Shown here piece by piece: positions 54,071-62,044 of a DNA stretch of 64,000 nt. The notes under the pieces were generated by a model. It had not been told where the DNA came from, made no database searches, and saw nothing but the letters and a program-made list of their open reading frames with translations. Position numbers and translations under genes: made by a program. This DNA is from Geothrix edaphica. GTDB lineage: Bacteria; Acidobacteriota; Holophagae; Holophagales; Holophagaceae. Positions within the stretch are counted from its first letter, which is position 1. Each line of letters begins with the position of its first letter. The DNA lies in the NCBI RefSeq assembly GCF_030268045.1, contig NZ_BSDC01000002.1:558001-622000 (forward strand), given 5' to 3'.

Positions 54071-54104
54071 GGGGACAGGCCGGGCTGCGCCCACCCTGTC
54101 CCCC
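54071..54104 (-). promoter_or_regulatory. 5'-UTR hairpin of dnaK
   Basis: GGGGACAGG and CCTGTCCCC arms (about 9-10 bp) around a GC-rich loop start at about the predicted transcription start and end about 15 nt before the ribosome-binding site. It leaves the Shine-Dalgarno free, so it may stabilise the mRNA 5' end more than act as a thermometer. Confidence 0.5.
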
Positions 54105-54105
54105 T

Positions 54106-54133
54106 AGGATAGAGGAAAGGAACCTTCCGTCAA
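54106..54133 (-). promoter_or_regulatory. Sigma-70-type promoter of dnaK
   Basis: On the minus strand, TTGACG (54128-54133) is followed after 16 nt by TATCCT (54106-54111). The predicted start is near 54099, giving a leader of about 58 nt. An imperfect repeat GGAA-CC-TTCC lies in the spacer. Confidence 0.6.
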
Positions 54134-54205
54134 TACGATCTTCTAAAAACGACTCATATTTTCTTCTTGTTTGATGGTGTTGTCAAAATGGATATGCTGA
54201 CAGCC

Positions 54206-54394
54206 ATGACGCTTCGCCCCTGCCCCACCTGCCGCACCCCCACCTCCTGGGAGGGCAACCCCTTCAAGCCCTTCTGCTCGGAGCGCTGCCAGCTCCGGGA
54301 TCTGGGGGCTTGGGCCAGCGAAAGCTACCGCATCCCGGAAAAGCCGCAGGAGGAGGACGGCGAGGGCTGGAGCGGCGAGGGCGAAGAGGGCTGA
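54206..54394 (+). CDS. yacG: DNA gyrase inhibitor YacG
   Basis: A small zinc protein of 62 residues that binds GyrB and inhibits gyrase. It has the four-cysteine pattern CPTC...FCSERC followed by [16 protein letters not shown], the YacG signature, and an acidic Gly/Glu tail. Upstream in-frame ATGs at 54188 and 54194 are alternatives; no strong RBS decides. It is divergent from dnaK and convergent with the lyase gene (7-nt gap). Confidence 0.85.
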   Translation: MTLRPCPTCRTPTSWEGNPFKPFCSERCQLRDLGAWASESYRIPEKPQEEDGEGWSGEGEEG

Positions 54395-54401
54395 TGCGGC
54401 C

Positions 54402-55364
54402 TCAGGCCTCAGCCCGGGCCCTGATGGCCTCCAGGCTGGCGGGCACCGGATGCAGGTCCTGGCTGCGCCCTGCATGCAGCACCTGACCCGGGACGTCATG
54501 GCCCACCAGCTCGGGCAGGCCCCGGGCGGCGGCCAGGAGTCGCGGCAGGTCCACGGCCACCGGAACCCCCATGGCCTGGAACAGGTGGACTAGGTCCTCA
54601 GTGCAGACGTTCCCGGTGGCGCCCGGCGCGTAGGGGCAGCCCCCCAGGCCGCCCAGGGAGGCATCGAAGCGGACGACCCCGGCTTCCACCGCCGCCAGGG
54701 CGTTCGACAGGCCCAGGCCCCGGGTGTTGTGGAGGTGGGCCGTGAGCTCGGCCTCCGGGAACCGCGCCCGGAAGGCCCCGCAGAGGGAGGCCACCTGGCC
54801 CGGATGGGCCATGCCCGTGGTGTCGCAAAGGGTGATGCCGCCCACGCCCCGGGCCAGGAACCGCTCCGCGAGGCCCAGCACCGTGGCCTCGGGGACCGCG
54901 CCTTCCATGGGGCAACCGAAGGAGGTGGAGATCGACACGTTCAGGGCCGCGCCGGTTCCCCGCGCCAGGTCCACCACCTTCAGCAGCCGCGCCACGGACT
55001 GCTCCCGGGTCATGCGGAGGTTGAGCAGGTTGTGGGTCTCGCTGGCGGACATCACCAGGTTCAGCTCGTCCGTGTTCGCGGCGAGGGCCCGCTCGGCGCC
55101 CCGGAGGTTCGGCACCAGGGCCGTGTAGACCACGCCGGGGACGCGCCGGATCCCGCGCATGACCTCGTCGGCGTCGGCCAGGGCGGGGATGGCCTTGGGC
55201 GAGGTGAAGGAGGTGACCTCGATCTTGGCCAGGCCGCAGAGGCTCAGGGCATCGATCAGATCGATCTTGTCGGCCGTGGGGATAAAGCAGTCCTCGATCT
55301 GGAACCCGTCGCGGGGGCCCACTTCCTGGATGAGGATGGGATGAGAGGAGCGGTGCTCGAACAT
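54402..55364 (-). CDS. HMG-CoA lyase-like enzyme (DRE-TIM metallolyase)
   Basis: A 320-residue enzyme of the 3-hydroxy-3-methylglutaryl-CoA lyase family, cleaving HMG-CoA or a related 3-hydroxy-acyl-CoA (for example citramalyl-CoA type) into acetyl-CoA and a keto acid. Motifs: VGPRDGFQIED, HLHNTRGLGLSN (metal ligands) and the catalytic loop GGCPYAPGATGNVCTED with its cysteine. GAGGAG precedes the ATG at 55364. The CoA-transferase gene ends 8 nt upstream, so the pair probably activates and then cleaves one organic acid. Confidence 0.88.
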   Translation of the reverse strand: MFEHRSSHPILIQEVGPRDGFQIEDCFIPTADKIDLIDALSLCGLAKIEVTSFTSPKAIPALADADEVMRGIRRVPGVVYTALVPNLRGAERALAANTDELNLVMSASETHNLLNLRMTREQSVARLLKVVDLARGTGAALNVSISTSFGCPMEGAVPEATVLGLAERFLARGVGGITLCDTTGMAHPGQVASLCGAFRARFPEAELTAHLHNTRGLGLSNALAAVEAGVVRFDASLGGLGGCPYAPGATGNVCTEDLVHLFQAMGVPVAVDLPRLLAAARGLPELVGHDVPGQVLHAGRSQDLHPVPASLEAIRARAEA

Positions 55365-55372
55365 GGGACTCC

Positions 55373-56566
55373 TCAGATCACGCCCTTGGCGCGCAGTTCC
55401 GTCATGGCCGCCTCGGACACGCCCGCCCGGCGCAGCACGGCTTCCGTATCCGCCCCCAGGGCCGGCGCGGGGCGCTCCACCTGGCCCGGCGTGAGGCTCA
55501 GCTTGGGCACGATGCCCGGGACCTCGATGGCCTGGCCGTCGGGCAGGCGGGCCTGGAGGATCATGTCGCGGGCCCGGAAGTGGGGATCCTCGGCGATGTC
55601 CCGGGCGTTGTAGATGCGTCCCGCGGGCACTCGGGCCTCGTCCAGGGCCGCAAGCACCTCGTCCAGGGACCGCGTGGCCGACCAGGCGCCGATGGCCGCA
55701 TCCAGCTCCGCGGCGCGGGCGGCGCGGCCGTCGTTGCCCGCCAGCCCAGAATCCTCGGCCAGGTCCTCCCGGCCGATGCAGACCATGAGGCGCTTGAAGA
55801 TGCCGTCGCCGTTGCCCGCGATGAGGGCGTAGCCACCGTCCGCGCAGCGGTAGGCATTGGTGGGCGCGATGCCCGGCAGGGCGCTGCCCGAGGGCTCGCG
55901 CACCACGCCGAAGGCGCTGTACTCGGGCAGCAGGCTCTCCATCATGTGGAAGACGGCCTCGTAGAGGGCCACGTCGATGACCTGCCCTTCGCCACCATTC
56001 ACCTTCCGGTGGTAGAGGGCCAGCAGCACGCCGAGGGCCCCGTGCAGGCCCGCCAGGGAGTCGCCGATGGACACGCCCACCCGCACGGGTGTGCGCCCAG
56101 GTTCGGCCGTGAGGTGGCGCAGGCCGCCCATGGCCTCGCCGATGACGCCGAAGCCCGGGCGGTCCCGGTAGGGCCCCGTCTGGCCGTAGCCGGAGATCCG
56201 CAGCATCACCAGGCCGGGGTTGAGGGCGTGCAGGTCCTCCCACCCCAGGCCCCAGCCTTCGAGGGTGCCCGGCCGGAAGTTCTCGATGAGGACGTCCGCC
56301 TCCTTCGCCAGGTCCCGGGCGATCGCCTGGGCCTCGGGCTTCCGCAGGTCCAGCTCCACGGACTGCTTGTTGCGCGACTGCACCTGCCACCAGACGGAGG
56401 TGCCGTCCTTCAGCAGGCGCCACTTGCGCAGGGGATCGCCCGCGCCCGGCGGCTCGATCTTGATGACCTCCGCCCCGAACTCGCCGAGGATCTTGGCCGC
56501 GAAGGGCCCCGCGATGAGCTGGCCCAGTTCGAGGACGCGGAGGCCGCTGAGGACGGAGGGCTGCAT
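55373..56566 (-). CDS. Class III CoA-transferase (CaiB/BaiF family)
   Basis: A 397-residue family III CoA-transferase. The N-terminus LSGLRVLELGQLIAGPFAAK and the catalytic Asp169 in GVSIGDSLAGLHGALG match formyl-CoA transferase relatives. It moves CoA from a donor such as succinyl-CoA to a free acid. Its coupling to an HMG-CoA-lyase-like gene resembles SUGCT-type use of 3-hydroxy-3-methylglutarate or itaconate/citramalate routes. The exact acid is not shown by the sequence. Confidence 0.9.
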   Translation of the reverse strand: MQPSVLSGLRVLELGQLIAGPFAAKILGEFGAEVIKIEPPGAGDPLRKWRLLKDGTSVWWQVQSRNKQSVELDLRKPEAQAIARDLAKEADVLIENFRPGTLEGWGLGWEDLHALNPGLVMLRISGYGQTGPYRDRPGFGVIGEAMGGLRHLTAEPGRTPVRVGVSIGDSLAGLHGALGVLLALYHRKVNGGEGQVIDVALYEAVFHMMESLLPEYSAFGVVREPSGSALPGIAPTNAYRCADGGYALIAGNGDGIFKRLMVCIGREDLAEDSGLAGNDGRAARAAELDAAIGAWSATRSLDEVLAALDEARVPAGRIYNARDIAEDPHFRARDMILQARLPDGQAIEVPGIVPKLSLTPGQVERPAPALGADTEAVLRRAGVSEAAMTELRAKGVI

Positions 56567-56591
56567 GGAGGGCTCGCGAGAGGGGCGGGGT

Positions 56592-57179
56592 CTAGACCGC
56601 GCCGAGGATGCCGAGGAGCGCGCCGGCCGCCAGGAGCCAGAGCACGTGGAGCCGCGTGCGCCAGACCAGCAGGGCCGTGGCGGTGGTCAGCAGCCAGAGG
56701 GGCCAGGCCGGGCCGGCATCGTGGGCCGTGCGGGCCAGGATCCAGCCGGTGGCCAGCATGAGGCCGATGACGACGGGGGCCATGCCCTGCTTGAAGGCCC
56801 GCACCGCGCGGAGGTGCCGGTTCCGGTGTCCCCACTGGGAGGCCAGGTGCGTGACGATGGTGCTGGGCAGCAGGATACCGGTCAGGGCGAGGGCCACCCC
56901 GGCCAGCGCCAGCAGCGGCCCGCCGGAGTTCATGCCCAGGTTCCAGCCCAGGAGGGCCACGAAGAGGATGTTCGGGCCCGGCGCCGCCTGCGCGAGCGTG
57001 ATGGAGCTGCTGAACTGGGTCTCGCTGAGCCACCGCTGCTGGAGCACCAGGTAGCGGTGCATCTCCGGCGCCGTGGTGAGGGCGCCGCCCACGGACAGCA
57101 GCGACAGCAGGAGGAAGTGGCCGAAGAGCTGCAGCCAGTCCCAGCCGTGCAGAGGGAAGGCTCCCGGGGCGGCCGTCAC
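56592..57179 (-). CDS. Short-chain ChrA-family transporter, second half
   Basis: A 195-residue membrane protein with a single CHR domain. It starts with a GTG at 57179 overlapping the preceding stop (GTGA). It shows LFGHFLLLSLLSVGGALTTAPEM and ITLAQAAPGPNILFVALLGWN, the CHR-domain signatures. Short CHR proteins work as pairs; together with the gene just upstream it should form one ChrA-like exporter. Chromate export is the family label, but the position among organic-acid genes leaves the substrate open. Confidence 0.82.
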   Translation of the reverse strand: MTAAPGAFPLHGWDWLQLFGHFLLLSLLSVGGALTTAPEMHRYLVLQQRWLSETQFSSSITLAQAAPGPNILFVALLGWNLGMNSGGPLLALAGVALALTGILLPSTIVTHLASQWGHRNRHLRAVRAFKQGMAPVVIGLMLATGWILARTAHDAGPAWPLWLLTTATALLVWRTRLHVLWLLAAGALLGILGAV

Positions 57180-57763
57180 GGGTTCAGCCTCGCGTAGGTG
57201 GCCAGGCAGGCCACGCTGCCGAGCCCCAGCAGGACGAAGGGCATGGGCCAGTGCAGCAGCACCACCCCGCCGAAAGCGGCCACGGCCAGGGCCCCGCAGG
57301 CGAGGGCGCCGAGAGGGTGGCCCTTCAGGCCCCCGGAGAGGCGGAGGCCCGCGGCCATGATCAGGCCCGCGGCCACGGCGCCCATCCCGCGCAGGGCCCG
57401 AACCACGGCGGGATGCTGGCCCAGCCGGCCGTAGGCCACGGCCAGCAGCAGGACCAGCAGCAGCGGCAGCGCGAGCATGCCGGCCATGGCGGCCAGAGCG
57501 CCCCGCCAGCCGAAGCGCCGGCCGCCGATGACCAGCGAGAGGTTCATGACGTTGGGGCCGGGCATGATCTGGGCCACGGCCCATTCCTCGACGAAGGCGG
57601 CCTGGGTGAGCCACCGCTTCCGCTCGACCAGCTCCCGGTGCGCCACGGCCATGACGCCGCCGAAGCCCTGCACGGCCAGCCAGGTGAAGGTGAGGAAGAG
57701 CTCCGTCAGGGACCGGGGCCCTGGTTGATCCTCGAGAAGGGTCTCGCGCTCAGTCATGGTCAT
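57176..57763 (-). CDS. Short-chain ChrA-family transporter, first half
   Basis: A 195-residue membrane protein with one CHR domain: TWLAVQGFGGVMAVAHRELV, EEWAVAQIMPGPNVMNLSLVIGGRRFG and several hydrophobic helices. It pairs with the overlapping downstream gene. ATGs at 57763 and 57757 are both possible. It follows the DASS permease by 65 nt on the same strand. Confidence 0.82.
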   Translation of the reverse strand: MTMTERETLLEDQPGPRSLTELFLTFTWLAVQGFGGVMAVAHRELVERKRWLTQAAFVEEWAVAQIMPGPNVMNLSLVIGGRRFGWRGALAAMAGMLALPLLLVLLLAVAYGRLGQHPAVVRALRGMGAVAAGLIMAAGLRLSGGLKGHPLGALACGALAVAAFGGVVLLHWPMPFVLLGLGSVACLATYARLNP

Positions 57764-57828
57764 CCACGGGAAACAGGAAGGGCAAAGGGGGACCTACGCC
57801 CGGCAGGTCCCCCTCGCTGACTGCGAAC

Positions 57829-59583
57829 CTACCAGAGGTGCAGCACCTTCCACCAGGCGCCGCCCACGACCACCCAGATGAGGATGTTCACGACGCTGAC
57901 CATGAAGCCCAGGCGCCACCAGGTGCCGATGGGCACGTAGCCCAGGCCGAACATGGCCGGGGCGGGGCCCGTCCCGTAGTGGGTCATGCTGGCGTGCAGG
58001 TTGGAGAAGAAGCAGAGCACCAGCGCGGCGAGCATGGGTGGCGCCCCGAGGGTGATGGACACGCCCAGGAAGGCCGCATACATGGCGCCGGCGTGGGCCG
58101 TCATGCTGGCGAAGAAGTAGTGGGCATAGAAGTAGGTCACGGCCAGGACCAGGAAGCCGAAATGCCAGCCGTGGCCTGCCATGGAGGCGCCCACCACCTT
58201 GCTGAACCAGGGGATCATGCCCAGCTTGTTGAGGAAGCCCGCCATCATGATCAGGCCGCCGGTCCAGATGAGCACGTCCCAGGCATTGTGCTCCTCCAGG
58301 ACATCCTTCCAGGTCAGCACGCCCGTGAGCAGTAGCAGGGCCAGGCCCAGCAGCGCCGCGGTGGTGCCGTCGATGCCGAAGGCCTTCTCGCCGATGACCC
58401 AGAGCACCAGCACGAAGCTGAACACGGCGACCATCAGCCATTCGGACATGGAGGGGCGCCCCATCTCCTTCAGCTTGGCCGTGGCCATCTCCACCGCCTC
58501 GGGCGTCTCGGTGATCTCGGGCTTGTAGAGCTTGTAGAAGAAATAGGGGATCACCAGCAGGCCCACGAGGCCGGGCACGATGGCGGCCACGAACCAGCTG
58601 TTCCAGGTGATGGTGATGCCGAAGTCCGCGGCGAACTTCTGGGTCATGGGGTTGGCGGCCATGGCCGTGAGGAACATGGCGCTGACGATGAGGTCCAGGT
58701 TGAAGCAGGTCATGGTGAGGTACGCGCCGATCTTGCGGGCGGTGCCGTCCTCGGGGTTGCTGCCGTAGGCCCGGGCCAGGGAACGCATGATGGGCATGAT
58801 GATGCCGGCCGTGCGGGCGGTGTTGCTGGGCACCACCGGCGCCAGCACGAACTCGGTGGCGGCGAAGCCGTAGGCCAGGCCGAGGGTGCGCTTGCCCAGC
58901 AGGCGCATGAAGAAGTAGGCGATGCGGGTGCCGAGGCCCGTCTTGATGAAGCCTCGGGCGAACATGAAGGCCACGATGATGAGCCAGAGGGTCTTTTCCG
59001 CGAAGCCGCTGAGGCTGTCGCCGATGGGCAGGGTGCCCGTGATGGCCGTGAGGCCCACGCCGATCATGGCCACGGCGCCCATGGGCAGGGGCCGGAGGAT
59101 GATGCCCAGGATGGTGGCCACGAAGATGGCGAAGAGGTGCAGCCCGCGGATCCAGTCCGCCTGGCGGACCTTCTCGGCCTCGGCTTTCGCCTTAGCGTCC
59201 GCCTCCGCCTTCACCTTGGCCTCGGCGTCCGCCTTGGCCTTGGCGGCGGCCTCGAACTTGACCTTGGCCTCGGCCTCGATGCGCTGGACTTCGAGCTCCT
59301 TCGCGCTCGGCTTCTTGGCGGAAGCCGCAGCTTTGGGTTCAGCGGCCTTGGCCTCCGCGGGCTTGGGCTTGTCGGCGGGCTTGGCCACCTTCTCGCCGGG
59401 CTTCGCGGCCTTGTCGCCGGGTTTGGCCTTGGCGGCGGCCGTGCCCGCGAAGAGCTTGGCGTCGGGCACCGGCGCGACGCGCGGCAGGATGAAGTAGAGG
59501 AGACAGCCGACGGCTAGGGTGACCAGGAGCTGCATGGGCTTGGCGCCCTGCCAGCCGCGGCCCTTGGGATCTGGGTTCGACAT
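57829..59583 (-). CDS. DASS/SLC13-type anion permease with a TolA-like helical insert
   Basis: A 584-residue inner-membrane transporter related to 2-oxoglutarate/malate or other di- and tricarboxylate carriers. DASS features include FVLAPVVPSNTARTAGIIMPI and the C-terminal SMTAHAGAMYAAFL/SMTHYGTGPAPAMFGLGYVP (both Ser/Asn-Thr/Pro hairpins). Unusually, after TM1 (about 18-36) there is a stretch of about 95 residues of Ala/Lys/Glu/Pro repeats (about 48-140), ending in a highly charged helix of AKA(D/E)AEAK type. It lies 11 nt after the porin gene, so the two form an uptake operon. Confidence 0.88.
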   Translation of the reverse strand: MSNPDPKGRGWQGAKPMQLLVTLAVGCLLYFILPRVAPVPDAKLFAGTAAAKAKPGDKAAKPGEKVAKPADKPKPAEAKAAEPKAAASAKKPSAKELEVQRIEAEAKVKFEAAAKAKADAEAKVKAEADAKAKAEAEKVRQADWIRGLHLFAIFVATILGIILRPLPMGAVAMIGVGLTAITGTLPIGDSLSGFAEKTLWLIIVAFMFARGFIKTGLGTRIAYFFMRLLGKRTLGLAYGFAATEFVLAPVVPSNTARTAGIIMPIMRSLARAYGSNPEDGTARKIGAYLTMTCFNLDLIVSAMFLTAMAANPMTQKFAADFGITITWNSWFVAAIVPGLVGLLVIPYFFYKLYKPEITETPEAVEMATAKLKEMGRPSMSEWLMVAVFSFVLVLWVIGEKAFGIDGTTAALLGLALLLLTGVLTWKDVLEEHNAWDVLIWTGGLIMMAGFLNKLGMIPWFSKVVGASMAGHGWHFGFLVLAVTYFYAHYFFASMTAHAGAMYAAFLGVSITLGAPPMLAALVLCFFSNLHASMTHYGTGPAPAMFGLGYVPIGTWWRLGFMVSVVNILIWVVVGGAWWKVLHLW

Positions 59584-59594
59584 GTTGCTGCCCC

Positions 59595-60872
59595 CTAAAG
59601 CGCAGAGATCCGCAAGCCGAGGCCGTACTCGGCCTGGCCCTGGCGGGTGTTGATGTAGTAGGCGTCCTTCAGCTTCAGGTAGTCGTAGACGGCGTAGGCC
59701 TCGATCTTCTTGCTGAGGTGGCGCCGCACCGCGCCGTAGATGGAGTCCTTGCCGCCTGTGGTGTAGAAGGCGGCGTTGGCGCCATTGGTGAAGGCATTGG
59801 GGATGCCGCCCGTGGCAGTGGCCATGCCTGCGTTCTCGACCCTGATGGACTGGAGACCGGCGTACAGGGTCCACTTCGGGTTCAGCTTGTACGAACCGGA
59901 CAGGGTGTAGGCGTTGTCGGAGCGGTCCGGGTGGCCCGGGCCCTGCTCGGCGGTGTAGTGGAAGTAGCCCGCATTGATCTTCAGCGCGGGAGTCAGGTTG
60001 ACGTTGCCCCCGAAGGACATGGACTTCTGGGTGTAGCCGGTGGGGGCCGTGGCGAAGGTGGCGCTGGTGGCCGTGCTGCCGGCGTTGTTGGCTTCGGTGT
60101 AGAAGCCGGACACGTGCCAGGTGCGGGCGTTCCAGCCCAGGGCGAACGAGGCGGTGGAGTTGCGGACCGAGGTATTGGGTTCGTAGTTCATGTCGAAGGC
60201 CGCGCCGAGGCAAAGGCCCTCCCCGTTCGCCTTCTTCCACACGATGCCCTTGTCCATGCGGGTCTGGGCGGGGCCGCCGTTGACAGGGCTGACGCTGACG
60301 CCACCGGCGTAGTAGACCAGGGACTTGAAGTTGGAGTTGTTGGTCCAGCCGCCCTCGTCGTAGTTCACTTCGGCGTGGTTGAAGGGATCGCAGTAGATCA
60401 CGGCGAAGTCCCGGGCCAGGGTGTTCTGGCGCCCGATGGTGATCTTGCCGAAGGACTTGCCGCTGATGCCGATCCAGGCGTCGCGGTTGAACAGGGTGTT
60501 GCTCTTGCCCTGCTCGCCGTCGAAGAGGAAGTACTCGCTCTCCAGCTTGTAGATGATATCCAGCCCATCGATGTTGGTCTTGAGCAGGCCCTTCAGGCCC
60601 CAGCGGCTCCCGCTGAAGAAGGGCTCGCCGATGTCCACCTTGGTCCGGCCATCGGCGGTGGCGTTGGACTTGCCCACCACGGTCAGGTCGATCAGCACGT
60701 AGGGAGTCAGGCCCTCGGGGAAGGCCAGGGGGGCGCTCTCGGCCTTGGGGCCGGCCTTCTTCTCCAGTTCGGCGAGACGCGCGTTCTGCCGGGCGAGCTC
60801 GGCCTGGACGTCGACCTCCTGGGCCGGGAGGAGGGTGGCCGCGATCAGGCAGGCCAGGGTGCGGAGGTGCAT
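59595..60872 (-). CDS. Outer-membrane porin (gram-negative general porin type)
   Basis: A 425-residue porin with a signal peptide (LRTLACLIAATLLPAQ) and a short coiled-coil segment (VQAELARQNARLAELEKKAG) before the barrel. Trimeric porin features: TPYVLIDLTVVG start, GSRWGLKG, AWIGISGKSFGKITIGRQNT and a C-terminal barrel strand GLGLRISAL (Leu instead of Phe at the end). AAGGAG precedes the ATG. It likely admits the substrate of the downstream DASS permease. It is divergent from the binding-protein gene. Confidence 0.88.
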   Translation of the reverse strand: MHLRTLACLIAATLLPAQEVDVQAELARQNARLAELEKKAGPKAESAPLAFPEGLTPYVLIDLTVVGKSNATADGRTKVDIGEPFFSGSRWGLKGLLKTNIDGLDIIYKLESEYFLFDGEQGKSNTLFNRDAWIGISGKSFGKITIGRQNTLARDFAVIYCDPFNHAEVNYDEGGWTNNSNFKSLVYYAGGVSVSPVNGGPAQTRMDKGIVWKKANGEGLCLGAAFDMNYEPNTSVRNSTASFALGWNARTWHVSGFYTEANNAGSTATSATFATAPTGYTQKSMSFGGNVNLTPALKINAGYFHYTAEQGPGHPDRSDNAYTLSGSYKLNPKWTLYAGLQSIRVENAGMATATGGIPNAFTNGANAAFYTTGGKDSIYGAVRRHLSKKIEAYAVYDYLKLKDAYYINTRQGQAEYGLGLRISAL

Positions 60873-60995
60873 GGAGACTCCTTGGTGTGAGGGATGGGTA
60901 CAGCGGGATCGAGAGGGATGGGCAGCCGGAGGCCGCCTCCCGGGAGAGGGATCGGGGCGAAGCGGGATGGTTCACTGGAAATCTAGGAGCCCAAC

Positions 60996-61014
60996 CTTTC
61001 AGCCAGCTTTCAGC
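60996..61014. promoter_or_regulatory. 11-bp-spaced direct repeat, probable OmpR-family operator
   Basis: Two exact CTTTCAGC copies start at 60996 and 61007, 11 bp apart, in the 232-bp control region between the porin operon and the binding-protein/two-component operon. The arrangement fits tandem binding by the OmpR-type regulator encoded at 62045-62719. Confidence 0.65.
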
Positions 61015-61104
61015 GGCTCCTGATGTGCGTACGGTCACGCGGGGCCTCCGGACCGCCCCGGTGCGATCATCCTGGAAGACCCACGAACCCGGTCCGGAGC
61101 CGCC

Positions 61105-62022
61105 ATGACGCGCCCATCCAGATCCCTCGCCCTTGCCGCTGTCCTGCTGGCGGCAGCCGCCTGGCCAGGGCGCGCCGCCGAGCGCATCGTCCTGATGGTG
61201 GGCGGCATCGAGAAGATCATCTATCTGCCCGTGAAGCTGGCCCAGCAGCTGGGCGGGGCCCAGGGCGTGGTCGGGTTCTACGACCACACCGTCTACATGC
61301 AGACCCAGGGCAAGGCCGTGGTGTCGGTGGTCCAGTTCTCGCAGGCCCCGGGCGAAGTGGAGCTGGTGTCTGCCCGGCTGCCCAAGGTGCGCACCATGGC
61401 GGACCTCGGCGGCCAGACCCTCGGCGTCACCGGACTCGGCTCGTCCACCCAGTTCCTCTCCCGCTACCTCACCCTGTCGGCGGGGCTGCGGCTGAACCAG
61501 GTGACCTTCAAGCCCGTGGGCACGGGTGATTCGTTCATCGAAGCGATGTCCAGTGGCGCCATCGGCGCCGGCATGACGACCGAGCCCACCGCATCGCGGC
61601 TGCTCGCCAGCGGCAAGGCGCGGGTGCTGGTGGACCTGCGCACCCCGGAAGACACAGCCAGGGCGCTGGGCGGCCCCTATCCGGCCTCCTGCCTCTACAT
61701 GCAGACGGCCTGGGTGAACCGCCACAAGCCCGAAGTTCAGAAGCTCGTCAATGCGCTGGTGAAGGCCCTCCGCTACATCCAGGGCCACACGGCGGCCGAG
61801 ATCGCCGCCCATGTCCCCGCCGACTACTACGGACAGGACAAGGCCATCTACATCAGGGCCCTGGCGCGCAGCAAACCCATCTTCATCCCCGACGGACGGA
61901 TGCCCGCCAACGGCCCCGCCAACGTCCTTCGCATCCTGACCCACACGGAGCGTTCCCTCCAGGGGAAGGCCGTGGATCTCACCAGCACCTATACCCTGGA
62001 ATTCGTGAACGCCGTCAAGTGA
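61105..62022 (+). CDS. NMT1/NitT-TauT-type periplasmic binding protein, internally shortened
   Basis: A 305-residue secreted protein with a signal peptide (ALAAVLLAAAAWPGRAAE). It belongs to the ABC-type substrate-binding fold (IIYLPVKLAQQLG, GFYDHTVYMQTQGKAV, KTMADL-like LPKVRTMADLGGQTLGVTGLGSSTQFL). Between LAQQLG and GFYDHT only about five residues remain, where relatives have roughly 30 covering the GLDVE..GG..AL.ALL..G.VD segment. No permease or ATPase gene is adjacent; a two-component system follows after 22 nt. It may serve as a sensory co-receptor and not as part of an importer. Confidence 0.78.
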   Translation: MTRPSRSLALAAVLLAAAAWPGRAAERIVLMVGGIEKIIYLPVKLAQQLGGAQGVVGFYDHTVYMQTQGKAVVSVVQFSQAPGEVELVSARLPKVRTMADLGGQTLGVTGLGSSTQFLSRYLTLSAGLRLNQVTFKPVGTGDSFIEAMSSGAIGAGMTTEPTASRLLASGKARVLVDLRTPEDTARALGGPYPASCLYMQTAWVNRHKPEVQKLVNALVKALRYIQGHTAAEIAAHVPADYYGQDKAIYIRALARSKPIFIPDGRMPANGPANVLRILTHTERSLQGKAVDLTSTYTLEFVNAVK

Positions 62023-62044
62023 CCCTCCCTGGAATCCGCCGCCC

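Noticed and set aside
54042-54180. HAIR (HspR) or CIRCE (HrcA) operator upstream of dnaK
   Set aside because: No CTTGAGT-N7-ACTCAAG or TTAGCACTC-N9-GAGTGCTAA is present; the best partial matches are no better than chance.
56592-57763. Chromate-resistance determinant
   Set aside because: The family label is correct, but no chrB or other metal-resistance genes are present and the genes sit inside an organic-acid cluster, so resistance is not claimed.
61105-62022. Complete NitT/TauT ABC importer
   Set aside because: Only a binding protein is present. The next genes are a response regulator and a kinase, not a permease and ATPase.
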